Source: Pseudomonadota bacterium
GTDB lineage: Bacteria > Pseudomonadota > Gammaproteobacteria > Burkholderiales > Burkholderiaceae_D
Reading direction: 5' to 3'
Assembly (NCBI GenBank): GCA_018241865.1
Contig: JAFECY010000283.1
Coordinates: forward strand, 1 to 9,033
Length of the DNA: 9,033 nucleotides
Notes under the pieces: model-generated
Told to the model about the DNA's origin: nothing
Databases searched by the model: none
What the model saw: only the letters and a program-made list of their open reading frames with translations
Translations under genes and position numbers: made by a program
Part shown: piece after piece, positions 1-6,813 of the stretch
How positions within the stretch are numbered: position 1 is the stretch's first letter
Layout: every line of letters begins with the position of its first letter

Positions 1-536
1 CTAAAGATGCCGAGTGAAATGCTCCAGCGCATCGGTGAATTGTCTTGCACCAAGTAAAAATCGGTGATGCCCATCCGGCGCAGCTCGCCGATTTTCTTTT
101 CCGCGTTTTCCTTGTTTCCTTGCGGCGGGATAAACACCATATGACTACCACCCTCGGTCAACGTGCGGCGACTCAAGCGCTTGCCCAGCGCTAGCGGCGT
201 CAATTGCGCCTCGAAACGTTTAGCCTCGGCATCGCTGAAATTGCCAAACTCGGTACAAGCCGGCACGACCGTTGCATCTTGATTTTTACTGGCATCGGCC
301 GCCACCGCAGGCAGCGTATCGATATCCGCCGCATCAGCAAGCGCCTTTTTCCCCGTATCGGCAACGGCCGGCTTGCCGGTATTGGCCGGCAGCAGACGGA
401 TTTTATCGGCATTGAGCTGCTTCGCCAGTCGCCCCGGCTCGTGGTTGTCGGCGAACCAAGTGTCGAGATAACCCTGCTGGTAGGCCAGCAAAGCGCCATT
501 CGCCAACAATAAAAGCCAGAAGAAAAATTTCAGCAT
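1..536 (-). CDS. SPOR-domain membrane-anchored protein (3' end cut by window edge)
   Basis: The frame opens with ATG at 536 and stays open to base 1, giving 178 codons plus two bases; the end lies outside the window. Residues 1-20 (MLKFFFWLLLLANGALLAYQ) form one hydrophobic segment with little charge, a likely inner-membrane anchor. A low-complexity Ala/Asp/Lys-rich linker follows (about 50-92), then a Cys-containing stretch (PACTEFGNFSDAEA, 92-105). A SPOR domain starts near residue 132, with the typical FIPPQGNKENAEKKI, LRRMGITDFYLVQD and ISLGIF motifs. SPOR domains bind denuded peptidoglycan glycans, often at the division septum, so the protein probably acts in the periplasm on cell-wall or division tasks. 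It begins 2 nt after the coaX stop and has no clear Shine-Dalgarno sequence, so translational coupling is likely. Proteins of this kind commonly follow birA-coaX in Burkholderiales. The exact role is unknown. Confidence 0.85.
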   Translation of the reverse strand, partial: MLKFFFWLLLLANGALLAYQQGYLDTWFADNHEPGRLAKQLNADKIRLLPANTGKPAVADTGKKALADAADIDTLPAVAADASKNQDATVVPACTEFGNFSDAEAKRFEAQLTPLALGKRLSRRTLTEGGSHMVFIPPQGNKENAEKKIGELRRMGITDFYLVQDNSPMRWSISLGIF

Positions 537-538
537 GC

Positions 539-1351
539 TTATTCTTTGTGGATAAAGGAAGTGTGTGCGGCGGCAACCTGCAAACCGATCAGCACCAGAT
601 TATCCACGCTCTCGCAGGCAACCGAAAGATGCGGCGCAATAAAAGTCGCCGCACCACCCGACAACACACACGTCACCGGGCCGCCCTGCGTTGCCGCATG
701 CGTTACCAGCGCCCGCTCGATCGCGCCGACTTGCGCATGGATGCAACCGCTGACTATGGCGTCGTTGGTATTGTCGGCAAACAGTTGGGCGATGCTGTCG
801 CGCTCCGGCACTTGCGGCAGTTGTGCGGTGTGACGCGCCAGTGAGCCGGCCATCAGGCCGAGCCCCGGCAAGATCATGCCACCGACAAAATGACCCTCTG
901 CCGTCAGCGCATCGACCGTGGTGGCGGTGCCGCAGGTAGCAACGAGCAAGGCGCGCCCCGGAAACAAAGCACGTGCGCCGATCATCGAAGCGAAGCGATC
1001 GCTGCCGAGCTGGTTTGGATCACGATAATTGTTGACGACGCCGGCCAGTTCCGCCCGTGCTGCGAACCACTCGAACGGCACCGGCTTCAAGCCGACTGCG
1101 CGCAAGATCATGTTGTCGAGCTGCGCGCGCATCGTCTCACCGGCCACATTCGACAACAGCACATGCGTAATGTCGATACCCTGCAGCGCATCGCCGAGCA
1201 AGCGGCTATCTTCCTTGCGCACTGAACCGTACTGCGTCCAGTGTCCGAGTGCGGCCTGGTTAGGCACGTCGCTTTCCGTCAGCGACCTCACCAGCGCCCC
1301 CACCAGTGCCCATTTAATGCGGGTGTTTCCCGCGTCAACCAGCAATAGCAT
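539..1351 (-). CDS. coaX: Type III pantothenate kinase (CoaX/Baf family)
   Basis: This 270-aa protein should phosphorylate pantothenate with ATP, the first step of coenzyme A synthesis, in the cytoplasm. Type III family motifs are present: DAGNTRIKW (6-14, phosphate-binding loop), GSDR (116-119, with the conserved catalytic Asp), GTATTVD (141-147), GGMILPG (157-163) and SGGAA (231-235). Length matches the family (about 250-270 aa). The ATG at 1351 is strongly supported by AGGAGG six bases upstream, and the N-terminal motif begins at residue 6, so there is no room for a longer start. The gene overlaps the last 17 nt of birA, and the SPOR gene starts 2 nt after its TAA, so the three are probably co-transcribed. 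In Bordetella the homologue is called Baf (Bvg accessory factor), after its effect on toxin gene expression; the enzyme role is the safe assignment here. Confidence 0.95.
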   Translation of the reverse strand: MLLLVDAGNTRIKWALVGALVRSLTESDVPNQAALGHWTQYGSVRKEDSRLLGDALQGIDITHVLLSNVAGETMRAQLDNMILRAVGLKPVPFEWFAARAELAGVVNNYRDPNQLGSDRFASMIGARALFPGRALLVATCGTATTVDALTAEGHFVGGMILPGLGLMAGSLARHTAQLPQVPERDSIAQLFADNTNDAIVSGCIHAQVGAIERALVTHAATQGGPVTCVLSGGAATFIAPHLSVACESVDNLVLIGLQVAAAHTSFIHKE

Positions 1352-2144
1352 GCTGCCCCTCCTGTCGGCGCAACGACACGTCGCCCGCCATCACCGCAAC
1401 ACGACCGGCGTCGGTGTCGAGCAGCAAGCGCCCCGTCGCATCGACCCCAACCGCCACGCCGACATGCAAAATTTGGCCGTGATCGATGATGCGCACCGCC
1501 TGCCCGGCATGGGCATGCAAGAGATTCCAGCGCGCGGCGAAGGGCGCGAATCCTTCGCGTGCGAACTGCGGCAAAACCGTCGCCAAACCCTGTGCCAGCA
1601 CCGCCAGCAATTGATTGCGGTTAGCACCCACCGGCAGTGCTGCGGCCGTACCGCCAATTTTTTGCTGCAGCGTCTGCGGCATGGCCAGATTCAAACCAAC
1701 GCCGATCACTGCCCAAGTCAGCACGTCGCCATCCTGCCGCGCCGTCGCAGTTTCGACCAAGATACCGCCCAGCTTTTCGTCGTGCAGCAACAAATCGTTC
1801 GGCCATTTCAAGCGCGCATCCACGCCCTGCGCCGCCAAAGTTTCCGCCAGCGCGACGCCGACCACCAAGGGCAAACCCAGCAGCGCCGACACGCCACACT
1901 GAAAAGGCCACGCCAGGGAAAAAGTCAGGCTGGCCGTCGGCTCGGCATGCCAGACGCGACCCGCGCGACCGCGACCCGCCGTCTGGGTTTCAGCGACGCG
2001 CAACACCGGATCGGACAATTGCTCGGCCCGCGCCAGCAAATCGGCATTGGTCGAGCCGGTTTCGTTGACGATTTCGATGGCGATGTGCGGCGACATCGGC
2101 AGCACGAGAGAGGCAATGCGGTCGGCAGACAAGAGGCTGTTCAT
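1335..2144 (-). CDS. birA: Biotin-[acetyl-CoA-carboxylase] ligase, monofunctional BirA without HTH domain
   Basis: This 269-aa cytoplasmic enzyme makes biotinyl-5'-AMP and transfers biotin to the carrier lysine of acetyl-CoA carboxylase (BCCP). Catalytic-domain motifs are clear: ETGSTNAD (28-35), the biotinyl-AMP loop GRGRAGRVW (57-65), KWPND (113-117), KLGGILVET (124-132) and GVGLN (148-152). A C-terminal SH3-like cap domain (about 215-262) ends in GDVSLRR. There is no N-terminal winged-helix domain, since only about 25 residues precede the catalytic core; it should therefore be a class I ligase unable to act as the biotin-operon repressor. The frame stays open upstream to 2432, but that part overlaps the kinase gene, is Pro/Ser/Arg-rich and looks like a shadow, so ATG 2144 is chosen. 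An internal ATG at 2096 would leave only nine residues before the ETGSTN motif. No good Shine-Dalgarno precedes 2144. coaX starts inside its 3' end. Confidence 0.92.
   Translation of the reverse strand: MNSLLSADRIASLVLPMSPHIAIEIVNETGSTNADLLARAEQLSDPVLRVAETQTAGRGRAGRVWHAEPTASLTFSLAWPFQCGVSALLGLPLVVGVALAETLAAQGVDARLKWPNDLLLHDEKLGGILVETATARQDGDVLTWAVIGVGLNLAMPQTLQQKIGGTAAALPVGANRNQLLAVLAQGLATVLPQFAREGFAPFAARWNLLHAHAGQAVRIIDHGQILHVGVAVGVDATGRLLLDTDAGRVAVMAGDVSLRRQEGQHAIAG
1358..1363 (-). promoter_or_regulatory. Strong Shine-Dalgarno for coaX inside birA
   Basis: The minus strand reads AGGAGG here, six bases before the coaX ATG at 1351. It lies inside the last codons of birA. It fixes the coaX start and gives coaX its own ribosome entry despite the 17-nt gene overlap. 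Confidence 0.85.
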
Positions 2145-2150
2145 GTCTGC

Positions 2151-2156
2151 ATTGTA
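2151..2156 (-). promoter_or_regulatory. Possible -10 box for birA (weak; would give a leaderless mRNA)
   Basis: The minus strand carries TACAAT, five of six matches to the sigma-70 -10 consensus, ending six bases before the birA ATG. A start site seven bases downstream would fall on the ATG itself, giving a leaderless transcript, which fits the absence of a Shine-Dalgarno sequence. No convincing -35 box is visible at 15-18 bp spacing (the best, TTATCG at 15 bp, matches three of six), so this may be chance. Confidence 0.25.
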
Positions 2157-2178
2157 TAGCGGTGGATAGTGCGATAAC

Positions 2179-2212
2179 AGGTGTTCGTGGCTGGCGTCGC
2201 GTTTCAACACCT
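2179..2212 (-). repeat. Short inverted repeat at the end of the kinase gene
   Basis: Perfect 7-bp arms AGGTGTT and AACACCT (2206-2212 and 2179-2185) are separated by a 20-nt loop. The first arm begins at the last base of the kinase stop codon. There is no T-run after the second arm, so it does not look like an intrinsic terminator. It occupies half of the 67-nt kinase-birA gap and could be a weak mRNA hairpin, a protein site, or chance. Confidence 0.35.
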
Positions 2213-5200
2213 CATCCCACCGTAAAAAAGAACCGCGCCCCTTTTCCCACCTCGGTTTCCACCCATATTCTTCCGCCGTGTCGATGCACGATGCGTTGGG
2301 CGGTGACCAAGCCGAGACCGTGGCCTTCGATGTCGGCGTCGGTATGCAGGCGCTGGAAGGCATGAAATAATTTTCCGGCGTGCGCCATGTCGAAGCCGGG
2401 GCCGTTGTCGCTGACGCAGTAGGCCGTTTCACTGCCTTTCAATCGAGCGTGAAAGCCGATCACGACGTGCGGGCTGTTGACGGTGTATTTCCAGGCGTTG
2501 CCGATCAAGTTATCGAGCACGATGCGCATCAATTTTGCATCGGCACGGATGCGTAGGCCGGGTTCGATGTCGATGTCCAATTGCCGATGCGGTTCGCGCA
2601 ACCGACATTCTTCTACGGCATCTTGCGCCATGACGGACAGATCAACGTCCTCGCGCACCAATGCGCCGCGCGTCTGGCGCGACATACGTAACATGGCGTC
2701 GATCATGCCGCCCATGCGCTGAGCGGCGTTGCGCACGCGGCGCAGGTAATCATTCGCGGTGTCGTCGAATAGTGCGCGGTAGTCCTCGGCTAGCGCCTGA
2801 CTAAAGCCATCGACGCTGCGCAAGGGGGCGCGCAAATCGTGCGAAATCGAGTAGGCGAAAGAGTCGAGTTCTTGGTTGGCGGCGGCGAGGTCGCTGGTGC
2901 GCTGAATCACGCGTTGTTCCAACTCTTCATTCAATTGCCGCAGCGCTTGCTCGGCGTTGCGCTGATCGGTCATATCGCTGCCGATGCTGATGCTGCCGAT
3001 CGGACGGCCGTCTGGATCGCGCAGCAGCGAGCTGGACCAAGCGATCAAGCGTTCGTGGCCGCCGCGCGTGCGTAACATGGTCGAGTTGCTGCAATGGCCG
3101 TGCGCGTGTAGTTCGGCGAGCAGGCGCCGCTGTAGCGCCTCGTCGCGCACTGGCGCAGAAAGCAGCGCTTCCGTCCAGTCGCGACCGATCAATTCTTCCT
3201 CGGCATAACCCGACAATTCGCGCAGATAGGGATTGACGTATTCAATCGCGCCAGCCATGTCCAAGGTCAGCACTGCCATGTGGGCGTGCTCTAGGAATGC
3301 GCGCCAGCGTCGTTCGCTTTCGCGCGCGACTTTCTCGGCGCGGGTACGTTCGGCGATCTGTTGTTCGAGGTCGGCGTAGAGCAGCGCGTTTTCGAGCGCG
3401 GTGCCGACCTGACGCAGCATCGATTCGAGCAGCGTCAACGCGTCAGCGAAACTGTCGCCTTGGGCGCGCTCCATGTACAACGCGCCGAGCAAGCGGCCTT
3501 GACGCAAGATGGGCAAGCACAGCACGGCGGACACGGTGCGGGCTTGCCAGCAGGGTAATGCGCCGTACAGCGGATGGGTAGCGGGCGCGGCCAGCACCAG
3601 CGGCATGCGTTGTTCGCAACTATCCACGATCATCTGCCCCGGATAATCGCCGGCGTCCTGCATTGCCAGCGGCAGCGCGTGATCGTCGGCCGCGCCGTGC
3701 TGGCCTTCGAGCATCAGCTCACCTTCGCGCACGATGAAGGCGGCGACGCGACTGGTGCCGGCGGCCAGCGCCAACAAGGGCAGCAATTGACGCAGCAGAC
3801 GATCGAGGTGGATATTGCCGAGCGCCGCCAGCACCGCTTGCGATGCCATCGTGGCCAAGTCGCCATCGACGCGGTCGGCACCGGCGGTAAATTCGGGATA
3901 ACGCAGTTGCAATTGCCGCACCTTGGACGGCGCGCCCCAAGCGCGATAGGCGACGATCGCTTCCTGCATGTGCGCACGCGCCTGATTCGGCAACCGCATC
4001 TCGCCGAAATAATCGGCCAACCGCTCCAGCGCCAGCGCCTGCAGCAACAGATGTTTTTGCGTGCGCGCCTGCTCGATGGCGGCGTGATAAGCAGCCAACG
4101 CCGCCTCGGTCTGTTCGCGTGCGCGCAATAGTTCGGCGCGCAGCAATTCGGCGCGCTGGCAAAAATTATCCGGGCCGGTGAGACTCCAAGCATCCATTGC
4201 CTTGAGTGCTGCCGGCAGTGCGGCGACATCGCCGGTCGCATGCAGGATCAAGCCGCGCCAAAAATAATGTTCAGGAACGGCAAGCTGGCCGCCGACGGCA
4301 TCGAGATTGCCGTCGGCATGCAAAATCCAGCGTTGCGCCAACGCGTTTTCACCATGCATCCAGGCGAGGATAGCCTGCGTCAGGCCAAACCAATGGTAGG
4401 GTGACTTGGCTGGCAATGCCTGCAATTGTTTTTCCAGCGCGGCCGCATCGAAATCGGCGCTATCGAACAAAAACGGCGCGTGAGTCTGCCCTTGCCAAGC
4501 ACGCAGCCATTGTCGATTCATGGCGTACATCAGCGCAATCGGGGCGGCGTTGATCTGGCGGATCACCGGGTCGGTTTGCTCCAAGGAGGTCATCAATGTC
4601 GGGATCGACTCCCCGGCCATGATGCGCGCGCGAAAGCGAAAACTCAGGGCAAGGCCAATGTAGAGTTTGTCGGCATGGAGTAGCGCTTGTTCGTAGCAGC
4701 GATCCAACATCTGGTCACCGACAGCGACTGGCTGCGTCCAGTGCGCCACCATCGAACCGTAGATAAAGTCGATATGCGCGCGCTGCAGAGGGTCTGTCAC
4801 TTTCTGCGCGAGCTGCAGAGCGGTCTGGGCATAATCCTCGGCTTCGGCATAGGCGCCGTGGTGCGCACCGAGGATGACGGCATAACTCATCACGCCGAAC
4901 GACAGTGCTGCCTTATGGCGCGTGACCAGCCCGTAATCCAACATGCGCATCGTGATGTAAGCATAGGGGTGCTTACCCATCTGATAGCCGGCGTTGTACA
5001 GGCGCAGCAGCAGGTCGGCGACGATTTCTTCCTCGGCACTGCAATCGGCTGGCTCGTCGATCATGCGTTGCCGGTCTTCCTCCGCCAGCCGTTGATGCAG
5101 CGCCGGCTCCTCGCGCGCGATGGCGGCAGCGAGCGCTTGGTTGTCGCTACCGAGCGTGATGCCGAATTCGCCTAAGCAGATGCCGCCCAAGTCCCAGGCG

Positions 5201-6810
5201 TCGCGCGCGCGCCCGGCGTTGAGCGCAAACATAATCATGATGCCGTAAATGCGCGCACGATCGAGTCGATTGCGCGCATGCGCGATCGCCGCCTCGAACA
5301 ATTCGTTGGCCAGCGTCAACTCACCGGTGGCGTACGCGCATTCCGCGCTCTCCTTCATCAACTCGAAAGCGATCGCGTAATGACTCTCCCAAGCGGTACT
5401 CGGCAGCAAGGCATGGCCAGCGCGAAAGAAACCCAGCGCGGCCTCAAATGCAGCGGACGACTTGGCGCGGCGACCAGCGCGCAAGTTAAGATCGGCCACC
5501 TGCAGACGCTCATCCGGTTCCAGTAGCAGACTGGCGTGATTAAACTGATCGGCCAAATCGAAGCTGGCGGCGTCGAGTTCATCCGGCGCAGTCAGAGATA
5601 ACAGCAAACGGCCGATACGCAAGTGTTGTTGTTGCCGTTCGCGCTCAGGAAACAGACGATAGGCCGCTTGTTGGATGCGGTCGTGAGCGAAACGCCAAAC
5701 ACCGTCGCGCACGTGCTCGACCAGTTGCGCTTCACGGATGCGTTCCAACAAATTGTGCACATCCGACAGCGACAGATCGAGGATGCGCGCCAATCCGTCT
5801 GCGCTAAATTCCGTACCGAGGCAAGCGGCGCAGGACAACAATTCCTGCTGTTCGAGCGACAGTTCGCGCAGCCTAGCTTCCATGAAACTGACGATATTGC
5901 CGGCCAACCGCGCCTCGGCCAGCCGACCGGCGTCCCATTGCCAGCCGCGCTCGTCTTGACGCAGCACGCCGCGTTCGCGCAACGAGCCAAGCAATTGCGC
6001 GACGAACAACGGATTGCCTTCCGATTGCTGTTGCAGCCAAGCAGCGGGAGCGGCAGCCGCCGCCGGACGCAAACCATACGCATCCGCCAGCCATTCTTCG
6101 ATATCAGCAACCGATAATGCCCCCAGTTGGATGACGACCGGCGGCGGTGTTTGTTTCTCTAAATTTTCCAGCAGCGGCGTGAGCGGATGCAGCGCGGTGA
6201 CTTCGTTGTCGCGGAAAGTGCCGAGCAGGATGAGATGACCGGACAAACCATCGCCGCCGAAATGGCGCAACAAGCGCAAGGTGGCGACATCGGCCCATTG
6301 CAGATCGTCGAGGAACAGCAGCAGCGGGTGGCCGGCGCGCGCGAAGCAAGTGATGAGGCGAGCGAATGCCGCTTCCAATCGTTGCTGCGCATCTTTGGGC
6401 GGCAGCGTCGCCGGCGTCGGCAAACTGCCGAGTAGCTCGACCAATTCAGGCAACACATCGGCCAGCGGCGCAAGTTGCGCACTCGTATCGCCGCGCAAAA
6501 TATCGCGCCATTGTGCGCGTTCGTTTTCCGGTAGCGCCAAAACCGCTCGCAATAATGTACGCAAGGCGACGATCAACGCGCCGTAAGGTGTATGGCGATG
6601 GAACTGCTCGAATTTGCCTGCGCCGAACTGCGTGGAAGAAAGCTGCAACGTTTTGCGCACAAACTCGATCAAACTGGTCTTGCCGATGCCGGCCGATCCT
6701 TCGATGAGCACCCATACCGGACGACTCGGATTGACTTGACGGCAGGCGTGGGTCAGTTTGGCAATCGCCAGATGACGACCGTACAGCGGCGCGATCGGCT
6801 GACCGGACAC
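2212..6810 (-). CDS. Giant cytosolic sensor histidine kinase: AAA/STAND ATPase - TPR-like - GAF - PAS - HisKA - HATPase
   Basis: This 1532-aa protein has no signal peptide or membrane segment. Residues 1-~250 form an AAA_16-like ATPase, opening with LYGR (9-12), with Walker A GSAGIGKT (38-45), Walker B LLLFLDD (163-169) followed by LQWAD, and GTFRDNE (197-203). GNPLFV (265-270) and FAHDRIQQAAY (374-384) are signatures of the PknK-like/trifunctional kinase family. Helical TPR-like repeats run from about 430 to 970. A GAF domain (about 985-1145) ends in ALENALLY, a coiled linker follows, then PAS (about 1165-1285). HisKA carries SISHDLRAPL with phospho-acceptor His1324. HATPase_c has the N box NLIGNAWKYT (1434-1443), G1 DNGPGF (1468-1473) and G2 GHGLGL (1496-1501). 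All kinase residues I can check are intact, so it should autophosphorylate. The Ser/Thr kinase domain found N-terminally in many relatives is absent. The start is GTG (the first in-frame Met is residue 310), with AAAGG eight bases upstream. It directly follows the GGDEF-EAL gene in the same frame. The ligand is unknown. Confidence 0.93.
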   Translation of the reverse strand: MSGQPIAPLYGRHLAIAKLTHACRQVNPSRPVWVLIEGSAGIGKTSLIEFVRKTLQLSSTQFGAGKFEQFHRHTPYGALIVALRTLLRAVLALPENERAQWRDILRGDTSAQLAPLADVLPELVELLGSLPTPATLPPKDAQQRLEAAFARLITCFARAGHPLLLFLDDLQWADVATLRLLRHFGGDGLSGHLILLGTFRDNEVTALHPLTPLLENLEKQTPPPVVIQLGALSVADIEEWLADAYGLRPAAAAAPAAWLQQQSEGNPLFVAQLLGSLRERGVLRQDERGWQWDAGRLAEARLAGNIVSFMEARLRELSLEQQELLSCAACLGTEFSADGLARILDLSLSDVHNLLERIREAQLVEHVRDGVWRFAHDRIQQAAYRLFPERERQQQHLRIGRLLLSLTAPDELDAASFDLADQFNHASLLLEPDERLQVADLNLRAGRRAKSSAAFEAALGFFRAGHALLPSTAWESHYAIAFELMKESAECAYATGELTLANELFEAAIAHARNRLDRARIYGIMIMFALNAGRARDAWDLGGICLGEFGITLGSDNQALAAAIAREEPALHQRLAEEDRQRMIDEPADCSAEEEIVADLLLRLYNAGYQMGKHPYAYITMRMLDYGLVTRHKAALSFGVMSYAVILGAHHGAYAEAEDYAQTALQLAQKVTDPLQRAHIDFIYGSMVAHWTQPVAVGDQMLDRCYEQALLHADKLYIGLALSFRFRARIMAGESIPTLMTSLEQTDPVIRQINAAPIALMYAMNRQWLRAWQGQTHAPFLFDSADFDAAALEKQLQALPAKSPYHWFGLTQAILAWMHGENALAQRWILHADGNLDAVGGQLAVPEHYFWRGLILHATGDVAALPAALKAMDAWSLTGPDNFCQRAELLRAELLRAREQTEAALAAYHAAIEQARTQKHLLLQALALERLADYFGEMRLPNQARAHMQEAIVAYRAWGAPSKVRQLQLRYPEFTAGADRVDGDLATMASQAVLAALGNIHLDRLLRQLLPLLALAAGTSRVAAFIVREGELMLEGQHGAADDHALPLAMQDAGDYPGQMIVDSCEQRMPLVLAAPATHPLYGALPCWQARTVSAVLCLPILRQGRLLGALYMERAQGDSFADALTLLESMLRQVGTALENALLYADLEQQIAERTRAEKVARESERRWRAFLEHAHMAVLTLDMAGAIEYVNPYLRELSGYAEEELIGRDWTEALLSAPVRDEALQRRLLAELHAHGHCSNSTMLRTRGGHERLIAWSSSLLRDPDGRPIGSISIGSDMTDQRNAEQALRQLNEELEQRVIQRTSDLAAANQELDSFAYSISHDLRAPLRSVDGFSQALAEDYRALFDDTANDYLRRVRNAAQRMGGMIDAMLRMSRQTRGALVREDVDLSVMAQDAVEECRLREPHRQLDIDIEPGLRIRADAKLMRIVLDNLIGNAWKYTVNSPHVVIGFHARLKGSETAYCVSDNGPGFDMAHAGKLFHAFQRLHTDADIEGHGLGLVTAQRIVHRHGGRIWVETEVGKGARFFFTVG

Positions 6811-6813
6811 CTG

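Noticed and set aside
1029..2159. Long plus-strand open frame (376 codons) opposite coaX and birA
   Set aside because: It runs antisense to two clear enzymes, is rich in Arg, Gln and His with no recognisable domain, and is the usual shadow frame of GC-rich genes.
2179..2212. Intrinsic terminator between the kinase and birA
   Set aside because: The arms are only 7 bp with a 20-nt loop and no T-run follows on the minus strand; the stem is too weak to claim termination.
2145..2432. N-terminal extension of BirA by 96 residues
   Set aside because: It overlaps the HATPase domain of the kinase in another frame, where G1 and G2 motifs are conserved; the extension is Pro/Ser/Trp-rich without an HTH pattern.
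3574..4131. Plus-strand open frame of 185 codons opposite the kinase GAF region
   Set aside because: It is antisense to a conserved GAF domain, has biased His/Gln/Arg composition and no ribosome binding site of note.
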